Shown here in pieces: positions 51,774 to 62,451 of a stretch of DNA of 64,000 nt. Numbering within the stretch: position 1 is the stretch's first letter; every line of letters begins with the position of its first letter. The notes below the pieces were generated by a model. The model did no database searches and had not been told where the DNA came from. It worked only from the letters and a program-made list of their open reading frames with translations. The stretch lies in contig NZ_CP013070.1 of NCBI RefSeq assembly GCF_000264945.2, forward strand, positions 1,550,001 to 1,614,000, written 5' to 3'. The position numbers and the translations under genes were made by a program. Source of the DNA: Sphingobium indicum B90A. Lineage in GTDB: Bacteria; Pseudomonadota; Alphaproteobacteria; Sphingomonadales; Sphingomonadaceae.

Positions 51774-53206
51774 AACAGCGACGCCGCTGCCGCCGCGCTC
51801 GCCTTGTCGAGGACGGGATTGAGGAAGTAACCGAAGACGATCACCACCGCGCAGGCCGTCAGGATCACATTCTCCACCGCTCCGCCCCGCGCTTCATAGG
51901 GCGCGGCCGGCTCGTCGAAATACATCGTCTTGATGATCTTGAGATAATAGAAGGCGCCGATCACCGACATGGCGATGCCGAAGGCCGCCAGCGCCGTCAG
52001 GCCCGCCGCGACCGCCGCGTCGAACACCAGGAACTTCGCCCAGAAGCCGAAGAGGGGCGGGATGCCCGCCATGGAGAACATGAAGATCGCCAGCGCCGCC
52101 GCCAGCCCCTTGCGCGAACGCGACAGGCCCGCCAGGCTGGCGATGGTCTCGACCGGACGGCCCTGCGCATCGCGCATCTGCAGGATGCAGGCGAAGCCGC
52201 CGATGGTCATGACGACATAGATCGCCATATAGCTCATCGTCGCCGCCGCGCCCGCGGGCGTGCCGCAGGCCAGGCCGATCAGCGCGAAACCGACATTGTT
52301 GATCGACGAATAGGCCATCAGCCGCTTGATGTTGGTCTGGCCGATGGCCGCGACCGCGCCGAACAGGATCGAGGCGAGCGCGACGAAGATCACCACCTGC
52401 TGCCAGTCGAGACCCGCCGGACCCAGCGCCTCTATCGCGACGCGGACGGTCAGGCCGATGGCCGCCACCTTGGGCGCGCTGGCGAAGAAGGTCGTGACCG
52501 GCGTCGGCGCGCCTTCATAGACGTCCGGCGTCCACATGTGGAAGGGCACGGCGCTGATCTTGAAGGCAAGGCCCGCCAGCACGAACACCAGGCCGAACAG
52601 TTCCCCCTTCGACACGCCGTCGGCCAGAGCGACCGCGATGCCGTCGAAGCCGGTGCTGCCGGTGAAGCCATAGAGAAGCGCCGAACCGTAGAGCAGGATG
52701 CCGCTCGCCAGCGAACCCAGGACGAAATATTTGAGGCCCGCTTCGGACGAACGCTCGTCCTGCCGCATGAAGCTCGCCAGCACATAGGCGGCAAGGCTCT
52801 GCATTTCGAGGCCCACATAAAGCGTCAGCAGGTCGCCCGCCGACACCATCATGCCCATGCCGATCGAAGAAAAGAGGATCAGCACCGGATATTCGGGGCG
52901 CGGCGCGCCGCCGACCGAGAAATAGCGCGGGGCGAGCAGGATCGCCGCCGCCGCCGCGCCATAGATCAGCGCCTTTGCAAAGGCGGAGAAGGCATCGGCG
53001 CGCACCAGCCCGTCAAAGGCATCGGGTCCATGCGCCAGCGACGTGGACAGCGCCAGGCCTGCGATAGCCAGCGTCAGCACCGACAGCCAGTTCACGACCC
53101 GCGCCGTCGCGTCGCCGCCATAGGCAGCGACCAGCATCAGGACCAGGCCGCCGGCGGTCAGGATCAGTTCCGGCAGGACCGCCAGAAGGGAAGCGGAATC
53201 AATCAT
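51770..53206 (-). CDS. nuoN: NADH-quinone oxidoreductase subunit N
   Basis: Predicted 478 residues, about 14 membrane helices. One of the three antiporter-like proton-pumping subunits of complex I. Conserved motifs include LEMQSLAAYVLASFMRQDER, VPFHMWTPDVYEGAPTPVTT and IKRLMAYSSINNVGFALIGL with the buried lysines and glutamate. The ATG overlaps the nuoM stop by one base (TGATG). Confidence 0.96.
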   Translation of the reverse strand: MIDSASLLAVLPELILTAGGLVLMLVAAYGGDATARVVNWLSVLTLAIAGLALSTSLAHGPDAFDGLVRADAFSAFAKALIYGAAAAAILLAPRYFSVGGAPRPEYPVLILFSSIGMGMMVSAGDLLTLYVGLEMQSLAAYVLASFMRQDERSSEAGLKYFVLGSLASGILLYGSALLYGFTGSTGFDGIAVALADGVSKGELFGLVFVLAGLAFKISAVPFHMWTPDVYEGAPTPVTTFFASAPKVAAIGLTVRVAIEALGPAGLDWQQVVIFVALASILFGAVAAIGQTNIKRLMAYSSINNVGFALIGLACGTPAGAAATMSYMAIYVVMTIGGFACILQMRDAQGRPVETIASLAGLSRSRKGLAAALAIFMFSMAGIPPLFGFWAKFLVFDAAVAAGLTALAAFGIAMSVIGAFYYLKIIKTMYFDEPAAPYEARGGAVENVILTACAVVIVFGYFLNPVLDKASAAAAASLF

Positions 53207-54777
53207 CAGTGCGCCTCCCCCGACGCTTCTTCGTGAGACAATGCAGGGGCTTCTTCATGATGGGCGTCCTCGACAGGCTTGGGCGCGCCCATCTTGATCT
53301 TGGAATCTCCCGCCGGAGCGGCAGGGGCGAGGCGGGCTTCCAGGGCGCGAATGTCCGGACGCATCGGCGCCAGGAAGCTTTCGGGATAGACGCCCATCCA
53401 CAGCACCGCCGCGGCTATTGGCGCCAGCAGCCAGATTTCACGCGCCGACAGGTCGGGCATGGCCGCCGCGTCCGCATTCTTCTGTTCGCCGTAGCAGATG
53501 CGGCGGTAGAGATAGAGCATATAGGCCGCGCCCAGGATGATGCCCGTGGTGGCGACCAGCGCGACCCAGCTAGACGCCTGGTAAATGCCCATCAGCGACA
53601 GGAATTCGCCCACGAAGTTGCTGGTGCCCGGCAGGCCGACCGACGCCATGGTGAACAGCATGAACAGCACCGCATATTTGGGCATGTTGATGCTGAGGCC
53701 GCCATAACGGCTGATCTCCCGCGTGTGGAGCCGGTCGTAGATGACGCCGACGCACAGGAACAGCGCGCCCGACACCAGGCCATGGCCCAGCATCACCATC
53801 ATCGCGCCTTCCAGGCCAGCCTGGTTGAAGGCGAACAGGCCGATGGTGACGATGGCCATGTGCGCGACCGAGGAATAGGCGATCAGCTTCTTCATGTCCG
53901 ACTGAACCAGCGCGACGAGGCTGGTATAGACCACCGCGACCATCGACAGGCCCCAGACCAGCGGCGCCAACTGCGCGGACGCCTCCGGGAACATCGGCAG
54001 GGAGAAGCGGATGAAGCCGTAGCCGCCCATCTTCAGCAGCACGCCCGCCAGGATGACCGACCCCGCGGTCGGCGCCTGGACGTGCGCGTCGGGCAGCCAG
54101 GTGTGGACCGGCCACATCGGCATCTTGACGGCAAAGCTGGCGAAGAAGGCCAGCCACAGCCATGTCTGGATATGCGGATCGAAATTATAGGCCATCAGCG
54201 TCGGGATGTCGGTCGTCCCCGCCTCATGCACCATCCACATCATCGCGATCAGCATCAGCACCGATCCGAGCAGCGTGTAGAGGAAGAATTTATACGAAGC
54301 GTAGATGCGATCCGCACCGCCCCAGATGCCGATGATCAGGTACATCGGGATCAGGCCAGCTTCGAACATGATGTAGAAAAGGTAGAGATCCTGCGCCGTG
54401 AAGACGCCGATCATCAGCACCTCCATGAACAGGAAGGCCGCCATATATTCCGGCACGCGCTTCTCGATGGCGATCCAGCTCGCGCCGATGCAGATCGGCA
54501 TCAGGAATACGGTCAGCGCGATCAGCAGCAGCGCGATGCCGTCAATGCCCAGCGCCCAGGCGAACCGGCCGAAGATCGGCGCATATTCCTGGAACTGCCA
54601 CTGTGCGGCCGCCCCCGACTGGTCGAAATTCATCCAGAGGATGACGCCCAGCGCCAGATCGGCCAGCGTAGCCAGCAACGCGATCCAGCGGGCCTGGTTG
54701 GCGCCTGCGAACAGACAGGCGATGGCCCCCGCCATCGGCACTGCCATCATCAGGGAAAGGATGGGGAAGCCGTCCAT
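53206..54777 (-). CDS. nuoM: NADH-quinone oxidoreductase subunit M
   Basis: Predicted 523 residues, about 14 membrane helices. The proton-channel motifs [20 protein letters not shown] and [20 protein letters not shown] are intact, as is the TM5 glutamate in [15 protein letters not shown]. The C-terminus has an extra soluble tail rich in Glu and His ([20 protein letters not shown]). One-base overlap with nuoL (TAATG) and with nuoN. Confidence 0.96.
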   Translation of the reverse strand: MDGFPILSLMMAVPMAGAIACLFAGANQARWIALLATLADLALGVILWMNFDQSGAAAQWQFQEYAPIFGRFAWALGIDGIALLLIALTVFLMPICIGASWIAIEKRVPEYMAAFLFMEVLMIGVFTAQDLYLFYIMFEAGLIPMYLIIGIWGGADRIYASYKFFLYTLLGSVLMLIAMMWMVHEAGTTDIPTLMAYNFDPHIQTWLWLAFFASFAVKMPMWPVHTWLPDAHVQAPTAGSVILAGVLLKMGGYGFIRFSLPMFPEASAQLAPLVWGLSMVAVVYTSLVALVQSDMKKLIAYSSVAHMAIVTIGLFAFNQAGLEGAMMVMLGHGLVSGALFLCVGVIYDRLHTREISRYGGLSINMPKYAVLFMLFTMASVGLPGTSNFVGEFLSLMGIYQASSWVALVATTGIILGAAYMLYLYRRICYGEQKNADAAAMPDLSAREIWLLAPIAAAVLWMGVYPESFLAPMRPDIRALEARLAPAAPAGDSKIKMGAPKPVEDAHHEEAPALSHEEASGEAH

Positions 54778-56825
54778 TATCGTGTCATCGCCCAGGTTGC
54801 GGCCGCGGCGAGGCCGATCAGCATCACCAGCGCGTAGGTATAGAGGTAGCCGGACTGAAGCCGACGGGTGACTTTATTGCCCTGCACGACCAGCGCCGCG
54901 AGTCCGTTTGGCCCGAAGCGGTCGATGAAGCCGACGTCGCCGAACTTCCAGAAGAAGCGGCCGATGGCGAAGGCGGGCTTGACGAACAGGAAATGGTACA
55001 GTTCGTCGAAATACCATTTGTTGAGCAGGAACTGGTACAGAGCGCCGAAGGTGGCGACGAAGCGCCGCGGCCAGTCGGTGAACTTGAGATAGGCCAGCCA
55101 GGCGATCGCCAGCCCGGTCAGCATCACCGTGAACGGACCGAACTTGACCCAGGTCGGCACTTCATGCGCGGCGTGCATCAGGTGGCTGTCGAACGCCAAA
55201 GCGCCCTTCCAGAACTCGATGCCGCCTTCGGGACCGATGAACTGATCGTGGAAAGCGAAACCCGCGAACACCGCGCCCAGGCTCAACACCACCAGCGGGA
55301 TCAGCATGACCCAGGGGCTTTCATGCGGATGATAGCCCGCCGTGCCGGTCTGCTCGTGGCCGTGACCATGATCGTCATGGCCATGGCCGTCATGCCCGGT
55401 TTCTTCCTCCGGAGATTCATGGTGCCCGTGAACCGCATGCTGGATATGTTCCGAAGCGGCCCAGCGGGGCTTGCCGAAGAAGGTCAGGAACACCAGGCGC
55501 CACGAATAGAAGCTGGTGAGCAAGGCCGCGAACACGCCGACCAGATAGGCGCCGACGCCCGCCCCGCCCGAAGCATAGGCCGCTTCCAGAATGCCGTCCT
55601 TCGAATAGAAGCCCGCGAAACCATAGCCGGCGAGCGGAATGCCGACGCCCGTGATCGCCAGCGTGCCCAGCGTCATCGTCCAGAAGGTGATCGGTATCTC
55701 CTTCCGCAGCGCGCCATAGTAACGCATGTCCTGTTCATGGTGCATCGCATGGATGACCGAACCCGCGCCCAGGAACAGCAGCGCCTTGAAGAAGGCGTGG
55801 GTGAAGAGGTGGAACATCGCAGCGCCGTAAGCGCCCACGCCCGCCGCGAAGAACATGTAGCCAAGCTGCGAACAGGTCGAATAGGCGATGACGCGCTTGA
55901 TGTCGTTCTGCACCGTGCCCACCGTCGCCGCGAACAGGCAGGTGGCAGCGCCGATGAAGGTCACGAAGCCCAGCGCCGTCGGGGAAACCTCGAACATCGG
56001 CGACAGGCGGCACACCATGAACACGCCCGCCGTCACCATGGTCGCCGCGTGGATCAGCGCCGACACGGGGGTCGGACCTTCCATCGCATCCGGCAGCCAG
56101 GTGTGGAGGCCAAGCTGCGCCGACTTGCCCATCGCGCCGATGAACAGCAGCAGGCAAAGCACGGTCATGGTGTCGAAACGATGGCCCAGGAAGCCGATGG
56201 TCGAACCGGCCATGGAGGGCGCGGCAGCCAGGATTTCCGGGATGGAGATGGTGTTGAACACCAGATAGGTGCCGAAAATGCCCATCATGAAGCCAAGGTC
56301 GCCGACGCGGTTCACGACGAACGCCTTGATCGCGGCGGCGTTGGCGGAGGGTTTGCGGAACCAGAAGCCGATCAGCAGATAGGAGGCCAGACCGACGCCT
56401 TCCCAGCCGAAGAACATCTGCAGCAGGTTGTTCGCCGTCACCAGCATCAGCATCGCGAAGGTGAAGAGCGACAGATAGGCGAAGAAGCGCGGCTGGTCCG
56501 GCTCCTCCTCCATATAGCCCCAGCTATAGAGGTGGACCAGGCTGGACACGCTGGTGACGACCACCAGCATGACCGCCGTCATGGTGTCGACCCGCAGCGC
56601 CCATTGGGCGTCGAAGCTGCCCGACTGGATCCAGGTGAAGGCCGGGGCCACATAGGGTTCGGCATGGCCGGTCAGGAAGCCGATGAAGATCGGCCAGCTC
56701 ATCGCGCAGGAGGCGAAGAGCGCGCCGGTGGTGACGATCTTGGCGGGCAGCTTGCCAAGGGCCTTGTTGCCAAGACCGGCGATGGCGGCAGCCAGCAACG
56801 GGAGAAGGACGATAAGCTGGATCAT
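54777..56825 (-). CDS. nuoL: NADH-quinone oxidoreductase subunit L
   Basis: Predicted 682 residues. The distal proton-pumping subunit with a long lateral helix near the C-terminus. Motifs [20 protein letters not shown] and [18 protein letters not shown] are intact. A loop at about residues 455-500 is an unusual histidine-rich insert, including [15 protein letters not shown]. It starts six bases after nuoK. Confidence 0.96.
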   Translation of the reverse strand: MIQLIVLLPLLAAAIAGLGNKALGKLPAKIVTTGALFASCAMSWPIFIGFLTGHAEPYVAPAFTWIQSGSFDAQWALRVDTMTAVMLVVVTSVSSLVHLYSWGYMEEEPDQPRFFAYLSLFTFAMLMLVTANNLLQMFFGWEGVGLASYLLIGFWFRKPSANAAAIKAFVVNRVGDLGFMMGIFGTYLVFNTISIPEILAAAPSMAGSTIGFLGHRFDTMTVLCLLLFIGAMGKSAQLGLHTWLPDAMEGPTPVSALIHAATMVTAGVFMVCRLSPMFEVSPTALGFVTFIGAATCLFAATVGTVQNDIKRVIAYSTCSQLGYMFFAAGVGAYGAAMFHLFTHAFFKALLFLGAGSVIHAMHHEQDMRYYGALRKEIPITFWTMTLGTLAITGVGIPLAGYGFAGFYSKDGILEAAYASGGAGVGAYLVGVFAALLTSFYSWRLVFLTFFGKPRWAASEHIQHAVHGHHESPEEETGHDGHGHDDHGHGHEQTGTAGYHPHESPWVMLIPLVVLSLGAVFAGFAFHDQFIGPEGGIEFWKGALAFDSHLMHAAHEVPTWVKFGPFTVMLTGLAIAWLAYLKFTDWPRRFVATFGALYQFLLNKWYFDELYHFLFVKPAFAIGRFFWKFGDVGFIDRFGPNGLAALVVQGNKVTRRLQSGYLYTYALVMLIGLAAAATWAMTR

Positions 56826-56831
56826 CGAGCT

Positions 56832-57137
56832 TCAGCCCTTCATCCGGTTGACGTCGTCGACGGCGATGGTGCCGCGACCGCGGAAGTAGATGACGAGGAT
56901 GGCAAGGCCGATGGCCGCCTCACCCGCCGCGACGGTCAGCACGAACATGCTGAACACCTGCCCCACCAGATCGCCCAGGAAGGCGCTGAAGGCGACGAGG
57001 TTGATGTTCACGCTCAAGAGGATCAGTTCGATCGCCATCAGGATGATGATGACATTCTTGCGGTTGATGAAGATACCCAGCACCCCCATCACGAAGAGGA
57101 TCACGCTGACGACCATATAATGTTGAAGGCCGATCAT
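56832..57137 (-). CDS. nuoK: NADH-quinone oxidoreductase subunit K
   Basis: Predicted 101 residues, three membrane helices. The conserved buried glutamates are in [16 protein letters not shown] and [17 protein letters not shown]. Normal length. The 115-bp gap to nuoJ upstream holds an inverted repeat. Confidence 0.95.
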   Translation of the reverse strand: MIGLQHYMVVSVILFVMGVLGIFINRKNVIIILMAIELILLSVNINLVAFSAFLGDLVGQVFSMFVLTVAAGEAAIGLAILVIYFRGRGTIAVDDVNRMKG

Positions 57138-57155
57138 GCCTTGCTCCCCTTCGTT

Positions 57156-57230
57156 CCGTTCGTGTCGAGCGAAGTCGAGACACGGTAGGGCTGCGCGATG
57201 CGTTTCTCGACTGCGCTCGAAACGAACGGC
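57156..57230. repeat. Inverted repeat in the nuoJ-nuoK gap
   Basis: Left arm CCGTTCGTGTCGAGCGAAGT, right arm ending GCGCTCGAAACGAACGGC. Same family as 9947 and 10356. It lies between nuoJ and nuoK and would form a stable hairpin in the nuo mRNA. Confidence 0.85.
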
Positions 57231-57252
57231 GAGTGGTAAACGCTAAGGCCGA

Positions 57253-57864
57253 TCACAGCTCCACCCCCTGCCCGACTGGCTGATTGACGTTGCGCACGGC
57301 GTCTTCGGGACGGCGGCGGTTCTGCTTCGCGACATTCTGGCCGCGCACGCCGCCGCGGGCGCGATGGGTCAGCACGATGGCGCCGATCATCGCCACCAGC
57401 AGGACGATGCCCGCCGCTTCGAACAGGAAGATGTAGCGGGTGTAGAGCAGTGCGCCGATCGCCTGGATGTTCGAAAGCTCCGGGTTCACCGGCGCGGCGC
57501 GCTGCGCCAGTTCGATGGGACCGGCGCTCCACAGGCCGATGCCCAGCACGATCTCCGCCAGCAGCACCAGCGCGATCAGCAGTCCGAAGGGCAGATAATC
57601 GACAAAACCGGCGCGCAGTTCGGCGAAGTCGATGTCGAGCATCATGACAACGAACAGGAACAGCACGGCGACCGCGCCGACATAGACGATGACGAGCAGC
57701 ATCGCGATGAATTCGGCGCCCAGCAGGACCATCAGCCCCGCCGCGTTGAAGAAGGCCATGATCAGCCAGAGGACCGAATGGACCGGATTGCGCGACAATA
57801 TCGTGAGCGCGCCGCTGCTCACCACCAATATGGCGAACAGGTAGAAGGCGATTACATGGATCAT
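57253..57864 (-). CDS. nuoJ: NADH-quinone oxidoreductase subunit J
   Basis: Predicted 203 residues, five membrane helices. The quite conserved TM3 region is in FIAMLLVIVYVGAVAVLFLF, including the pi-bulge tyrosine/glycine pair (VYVGAV). A polar C-terminal tail with RRRPEDAVRNVN is family-typical for alphaproteobacteria. Gaps with repeats lie on both sides (57156 and 57895). Confidence 0.95.
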   Translation of the reverse strand: MIHVIAFYLFAILVVSSGALTILSRNPVHSVLWLIMAFFNAAGLMVLLGAEFIAMLLVIVYVGAVAVLFLFVVMMLDIDFAELRAGFVDYLPFGLLIALVLLAEIVLGIGLWSAGPIELAQRAAPVNPELSNIQAIGALLYTRYIFLFEAAGIVLLVAMIGAIVLTHRARGGVRGQNVAKQNRRRPEDAVRNVNQPVGQGVEL

Positions 57865-57894
57865 TGGATTTGCTCGGCCCCCTCGGCCCCTACC

Positions 57895-58004
57895 CCGTTC
57901 ATCCTGAGTGGCTGCTGAGCTTGTCGAAGCAGCGTATCGAAGGACGCGCTAAGTGCCCTCGATACGGGCCCTCGACAGGCTCGGTCCCTACTCAGGCCGA
58001 ACGG
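57895..58004. repeat. Inverted repeat in the nuoI-nuoJ gap
   Basis: Arms CCGTTCATCCTGAGTGG and its partner ending CTACTCAGGCCGAACGG. Inside are GCTTGTCGAAGC, CGTATCGAAGG and CCCTCGATACGGGCC, which pair with each other. Similar to the element at 63786. Confidence 0.85.
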
Positions 58005-58027
58005 CTCTTGGAGATTCCGCACGCCCA

Positions 58028-58513
58028 TTACCGATAGGGCGCATCGGCGGCAAGGTTCGCGGCAATCGCCCGCTCCCACTTGTCGCCATTTTCAAGGAGC
58101 TTGGCCTTGTCGTAGATCAGCTCCTCGCGGGTTTCGGTGGAGAATTCGAAATTCGGACCCTCGACGATGGCATCCACCGGGCAGGCTTCCTGGCAGAAAC
58201 CGCAATAGATGCACTTGGTCATGTCGATGTCGTAGCGCGTCGTGCGGCGGCTGCCGTCGTCGCGCGGCTGCGCCTCGATGGTGATGGCCTGGGCCGGACA
58301 GATCGCCTCGCACAGCTTGCACGCGATGCAGCGCTCCTCGCCATTGGGATAGCGGCGCAGCGCATGCTCCCCCCGGAAGCGCGGCGAAATCGGATTCTTC
58401 TCATAGGGATAGTTGATCGTCGCCTTGGGCTTGAAAAAATATTTCAAGGTCAGAGCATGCGCCTTCACGAACTCCCAGAGGGTGAAGCTCTTGACGTAGT
58501 AACCGAGGCTCAT
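58028..58513 (-). CDS. nuoI: NADH-quinone oxidoreductase subunit I
   Basis: Predicted 161 residues. The ferredoxin-like subunit that carries two 4Fe-4S clusters (N6a, N6b), held by [12 protein letters not shown] and [19 protein letters not shown]. The N-terminal amphipathic helix contacts the membrane arm. The start overlaps the nuoH stop by four bases (ATGA). Confidence 0.97.
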   Translation of the reverse strand: MSLGYYVKSFTLWEFVKAHALTLKYFFKPKATINYPYEKNPISPRFRGEHALRRYPNGEERCIACKLCEAICPAQAITIEAQPRDDGSRRTTRYDIDMTKCIYCGFCQEACPVDAIVEGPNFEFSTETREELIYDKAKLLENGDKWERAIAANLAADAPYR

Positions 58514-59559
58514 TGTGCGCCTCCATAGCGCGTCAGCATGAGGAAGCCCGAAACCAGGAAGACGAACAGCAGCGAGGTCGGCAGAAAGATTTTCCAGCCC
58601 AGCCGCATCAACTGGTCATAGCGGTAACGGGGCACCGTCGCCTTCACCCAGGAGAAGACGAAGAAGAAGAAGAGGATCTTGGCGAGGAACCAGACGATGC
58701 CCGGCACCAGATAAAGCGGCGCCCAGTCGAACGGCGGCAGATATCCGCCCCAGAACAGGATGGCGTTCAGGCCGCACATCAGGATCACGTTCGCATATTC
58801 GCCGAGCCAGAACAGGGCGAAGGCCATGGACGAATATTCGGTCTGATAACCGGCCACCAGTTCCGATTCCGCTTCCGTCAGGTCGAAGGGGGCGCGGCCC
58901 GTCTCCGCCATGGCCGACACCAGGAACATGATCGACATGGGGAAAAGCAGCGGGTTGAAACCGTTGCCGTTCAGGAAGCCGTAATAGCCCCGCTGGCTTT
59001 CCACGATGGCGGTCAGGTTGAAGCTGCCGGCCCACAGCACGACGCACACCAGGATGAAGCCGATGGAGACTTCATAGCTGATCATCTGCGCGCTGGCGCG
59101 GATCGCGGAATAGAAGGGATATTTGGAGTTGGACGCCCAGCCCGACAGCACGATGCCGTAAACGCCCAGAGATGAGATGGCGAGGATGTACAGCAGGCCG
59201 ACATTGATGTTGGCGACCACCACCCCGACCTGGAACGGGATCACCGCCCAGGCGATCAGCGCCACCGTGAAGGTGATGATCGGCGCGATCAGGAAGAGAG
59301 CGCGGTTGGCGGCCGACGGGATGATGGTTTCCTGCAGGAACACCTTGGCGCCATCCGCGAAAGACTGGAGCAGGCCGAAGGGGCCGACGACGTTCGGACC
59401 GCGACGCAGCGCCATCGCCGCCCAGATCTTGCGGTCGGCATAGATGATCATCGCCACCGCCAGCATCAGCGGCAGGGCGATCACCAAAATGCCGATGACG
59501 GTCGACAGCAGCCAGGCGCCCTCGAAAGGCAGGCCGAGATTTTGGAAAAAGGCGGTCAT
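58510..59559 (-). CDS. nuoH: NADH-quinone oxidoreductase subunit H
   Basis: Predicted 349 residues, eight membrane helices. It forms part of the quinone chamber. Conserved loops are [21 protein letters not shown] and [20 protein letters not shown] with the acidic residues linking to the E channel. Downstream of a 154-bp gap containing a repeat element, which separates it from nuoG. Confidence 0.96.
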   Translation of the reverse strand: MTAFFQNLGLPFEGAWLLSTVIGILVIALPLMLAVAMIIYADRKIWAAMALRRGPNVVGPFGLLQSFADGAKVFLQETIIPSAANRALFLIAPIITFTVALIAWAVIPFQVGVVVANINVGLLYILAISSLGVYGIVLSGWASNSKYPFYSAIRASAQMISYEVSIGFILVCVVLWAGSFNLTAIVESQRGYYGFLNGNGFNPLLFPMSIMFLVSAMAETGRAPFDLTEAESELVAGYQTEYSSMAFALFWLGEYANVILMCGLNAILFWGGYLPPFDWAPLYLVPGIVWFLAKILFFFFVFSWVKATVPRYRYDQLMRLGWKIFLPTSLLFVFLVSGFLMLTRYGGAQ

Positions 59560-59577
59560 GCTTCCCCGACCCCAGAA

Positions 59578-59696
59578 CCGTTCGGGCTGAGCTTGTCGAA
59601 GCCCAGTCCTTCTTGAAGAGAAGTGCAGCCCCCTTCGGCTGCCCGCAAGGCAAGGCAGGCGCTCAGGACAGGCTTCGACAAGCTCAGGACGAACGG
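59578..59696. repeat. Inverted repeat in the nuoG-nuoH gap
   Basis: Arms begin CCGTTCGGGCTGAGCTTGTC and end GACAAGCTCAGGACGAACGG. The centre has CCTTCTTGAAGAGAAGTG, nearly as in the element at 21978, plus CCCCCTTCGGCTGCCCG. It almost fills the gap. Confidence 0.85.
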
Positions 59697-59713
59697 AGGC
59701 TTATGCGCTATCA

Positions 59714-61720
59714 TCATTCCGCCGCCTCCGCATAGGTCTGCCCATGGATCAGTTCCGCCGAGCATTGCTGCATCGTCGGGCTGGCGCGGCAGATGGCGTT
59801 GGTCAGGTAGAAATCCTTGATCGGCGAACCGAATTCGCCGCTCGCGCCGGTCGGCAGCGACGGGACGGACCAGCCATAATCGGACAGACCCTCGACGCCC
59901 AGCGCCGGAACCGCCTTCGCCATTTCGGCGCGAAGCTGCTCGAAGCTGTCGAAGGGCAGGGTCGCGCCCAGCACTTCAGACAAGGCGCGCAGGATCGACC
60001 AGTCCTCGCGGGCGTCGCCCGGCGCGAACACGGCCTTTTCGCCGCGCTGCACCCGGCCCTCCAGATTGACGTAGGTGCCCGCCTTCTCGGCATAGCTCGC
60101 GCCCGGCAGGATCACGTCCGCCGCATGGGCGCCCTTGTCGCCATGGTGGCCGACATAGACCTTGAAGCTGTCCGGGAACGCCGAATAGTCGACCTCGTCC
60201 GCGCCCAGCGAGAAGAGCAGCTTGGGCTTGGCCGCAGCCACCGCCTTCACGCCGCCGTCGGTCGCATAGCCGAGCATCAGCCCGCCCATGCGCGCCGCCG
60301 CGAAGTGCAGAACGTTGTAACCGTTCCAGCCTTCCCTGATCAGGCCCAGCGTCTCGACCAGCGCCAGCGTGTCGCCATGCGCGCCGTCCTTGGCCAGCAC
60401 GCCGCCGCCGACGATCATCGCCGGACGCGCCGCCTTGCCGAACGCTTCCACCACGGCCTGCGGCAGCCTGGCGAGCAGCGACGCGTCATTGCCCAACCAC
60501 TCGACCTTGTAGGTCAGGTCGACCTGCGGGCCGAGCGCAAAGACTTTCGCACCCTTCTTGATCGCCTTGCGGATGCGGGTGTTCACCAGCGGCGCTTCCC
60601 AGCGCAGGTTGGTGCCGACCAGCAGGATCACGTCGGCGGTTTCAATCCCGGCCAGAGTGCTGTTGAAATTGACGGCGGAAAGGCTCGACACGTCATAGGC
60701 AAGGCCGGTCTGACGCCCTTCGAGCAGCGAACCGCCCAGCTTCTCGACCAACGCCTTGCCCGCGAACATCGTCTCGCAATCGAGCAGATCGCCCGCCAGC
60801 GCCGCGACCGACCCGCCATGCTTCACGGCAGCGATTGCGGCAAAAGCCTCATTCCAGGTCGCCGGAACCAGCTTGCCGTCCCTGCGGACATAGGGCTTGT
60901 CGAGCCGCTTGCGCACCAGACCGTCGACATTGTGCCGGGTCTTGTCGCTCGCCCACTCCTCGTTCACGTCGTCATTGATGCGCGGCACGGCGCGCAGCAC
61001 CTGACGACCCCGGCTGTCGAGGCGGATATTGGTGCCGACCGCGTCCATCACGTCGATGGCGTGGGTTTTCTTCAATTCCCAGGGACGCGCCTCGAACGCA
61101 TAGGGCTTGGACGTCAGCGCGCCGACCGGGCAGAGATCGACCACATTGCCCGAAAGCTCGCTCTTGGCGGCATGTTCGAGATAGGTGGTGATCTGCATAT
61201 TCTCGCCGCGATAGATGGCGCCGATTTCCGGCACGCCCGCGACTTCCTCGGCAAAGCGCACGCAACGGGTGCACTGGATGCAGCGGGTCATGACCGTCTT
61301 GACGATCGGCCCCATATATTTCTCGGTGACGGCCCGCTTGTTCTCGTCGAAACGGCTGCTGCCCTTGCCGTAAGCGACCGACTGGTCCTGCAGGTCGCAC
61401 TCGCCGCCCTGGTCGCAGATCGGGCAGTCGAGCGGGTGGTTGATGAGCAGGAACTCCATCACCCCTTCCCGCGCCTTCTTGACCATCTCGGTCTGCGTGA
61501 AGATTTCCTGGTTCTCGGCGGCCGGCAGCGCGCACGAAGCCTGCGGCTTGGGCGGCCCCGGCTTCACCTCGACCAGGCACATGCGGCAATTGCCCGCGAT
61601 GCTGAGCCGCTCATGATAGCAGAAGCGCGGGATTTCCTTCCCCGCCATCTCGCAGGCCTGAAGAACCGTCGCCCCGGCCGGGACTTCCAGTTCTACGCCG
61701 TCTACTTTGACTTTAGGCAT
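59714..61720 (-). CDS. nuoG: NADH-quinone oxidoreductase subunit G
   Basis: Predicted 668 residues, the short alphaproteobacterial form. Iron-sulfur ligands are intact: CYHERLSIAGNCRMC for the 2Fe-2S cluster N1b, HPLDCPICDQGGECDLQD for N5, and TRCIQCTRCVRF and VVDLCPVGALTSKP for N4. The C-terminal molybdopterin oxidoreductase-like domain is catalytically inert in this family. Its ATG overlaps the stop of an exported-protein gene by one base (TAATG). Confidence 0.97.
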   Translation of the reverse strand: MPKVKVDGVELEVPAGATVLQACEMAGKEIPRFCYHERLSIAGNCRMCLVEVKPGPPKPQASCALPAAENQEIFTQTEMVKKAREGVMEFLLINHPLDCPICDQGGECDLQDQSVAYGKGSSRFDENKRAVTEKYMGPIVKTVMTRCIQCTRCVRFAEEVAGVPEIGAIYRGENMQITTYLEHAAKSELSGNVVDLCPVGALTSKPYAFEARPWELKKTHAIDVMDAVGTNIRLDSRGRQVLRAVPRINDDVNEEWASDKTRHNVDGLVRKRLDKPYVRRDGKLVPATWNEAFAAIAAVKHGGSVAALAGDLLDCETMFAGKALVEKLGGSLLEGRQTGLAYDVSSLSAVNFNSTLAGIETADVILLVGTNLRWEAPLVNTRIRKAIKKGAKVFALGPQVDLTYKVEWLGNDASLLARLPQAVVEAFGKAARPAMIVGGGVLAKDGAHGDTLALVETLGLIREGWNGYNVLHFAAARMGGLMLGYATDGGVKAVAAAKPKLLFSLGADEVDYSAFPDSFKVYVGHHGDKGAHAADVILPGASYAEKAGTYVNLEGRVQRGEKAVFAPGDAREDWSILRALSEVLGATLPFDSFEQLRAEMAKAVPALGVEGLSDYGWSVPSLPTGASGEFGSPIKDFYLTNAICRASPTMQQCSAELIHGQTYAEAAE

Positions 61721-62451
61721 TAGTTATCCACCTTCAGGGTCACTACCCGCGCGTCCAACGGCGCGCCTGCAAGCCTGTAGAAGTTGAGAGCAAGCGATCC
61801 TCGCAACATCTCCCGACCGAAACTCATCTGGCCATCGCCAAGACATTCTCCCAACGATGCCGACAATTCGTTGAAAGCGGCCTTTTCTTCCACCGTTCCG
61901 ATGTCCGCGAGCAATAAATCCTGTGTCCGGTCGGGATTGCGACGGGCTACACATTCGCCAAAGCGGGAAAGAAAGAGAAAGGCTCGATCCTTCGCATATT
62001 CTTCCTCCGCCTTTGCGGCCTTGCGACTTCCCTTTTTCAGGGAAGGATCAATCGGCTTCGGGATAGCATGGACAAGCGGTGGCACGTTCGTAAAATCAAA
62101 ATGGCGGCGCACAGGATAATCCATGCGAACCAATGCGCCCGCCATCGCATAGCGGAATTGATCGCCGGTGAACGTCATTTGAGAGCCCATACCGGCGTCC
62201 GTGCGACTCAAACAATCTCCATCCATCAGGCGCGACGCGCTATGCAGGATGACATCATTCGACAAATTGCTCAAAACGACCGCCCGCCCAAGAGCGGCAT
62301 TATGCTTCATCACGCAATCGCCGAACTGAACAGTGATAGACCGTATCCTGTTGATTTCTTTTAATGACTGCGCTTTCGCAAATGCAGGCTTGGACCCGCA
62401 CAGAGCCAACCCAACCACAACCGCGCCGATAATGGGTTGCGCGAACTTCAC
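61720..62451 (-). CDS. Exported protein of unknown function inserted between nuoF and nuoG
   Basis: Predicted 243 residues, GTG start overlapping the nuoF stop (GTGA). A signal peptide is clear ([20 protein letters not shown] to PAFA), so it is exported unlike its neighbours. The mature part has four cysteines in spaced pairs ([32 protein letters not shown]) with similar surroundings, suggesting an internal repeat stabilised by disulfides. GC content is lower than that of nuoF or nuoG. No complex I subunit of this kind is known to me. No family recognised. Confidence 0.7.
   Translation of the reverse strand: MKFAQPIIGAVVVGLALCGSKPAFAKAQSLKEINRIRSITVQFGDCVMKHNAALGRAVVLSNLSNDVILHSASRLMDGDCLSRTDAGMGSQMTFTGDQFRYAMAGALVRMDYPVRRHFDFTNVPPLVHAIPKPIDPSLKKGSRKAAKAEEEYAKDRAFLFLSRFGECVARRNPDRTQDLLLADIGTVEEKAAFNELSASLGECLGDGQMSFGREMLRGSLALNFYRLAGAPLDARVVTLKVDN

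Noticed and set aside
54993..57188. Plus-strand His/Arg-rich frame opposite nuoL and nuoK
   Set aside because: Shadow of the nuo genes; the apparent sequence is an artefact of complementing hydrophobic codons.
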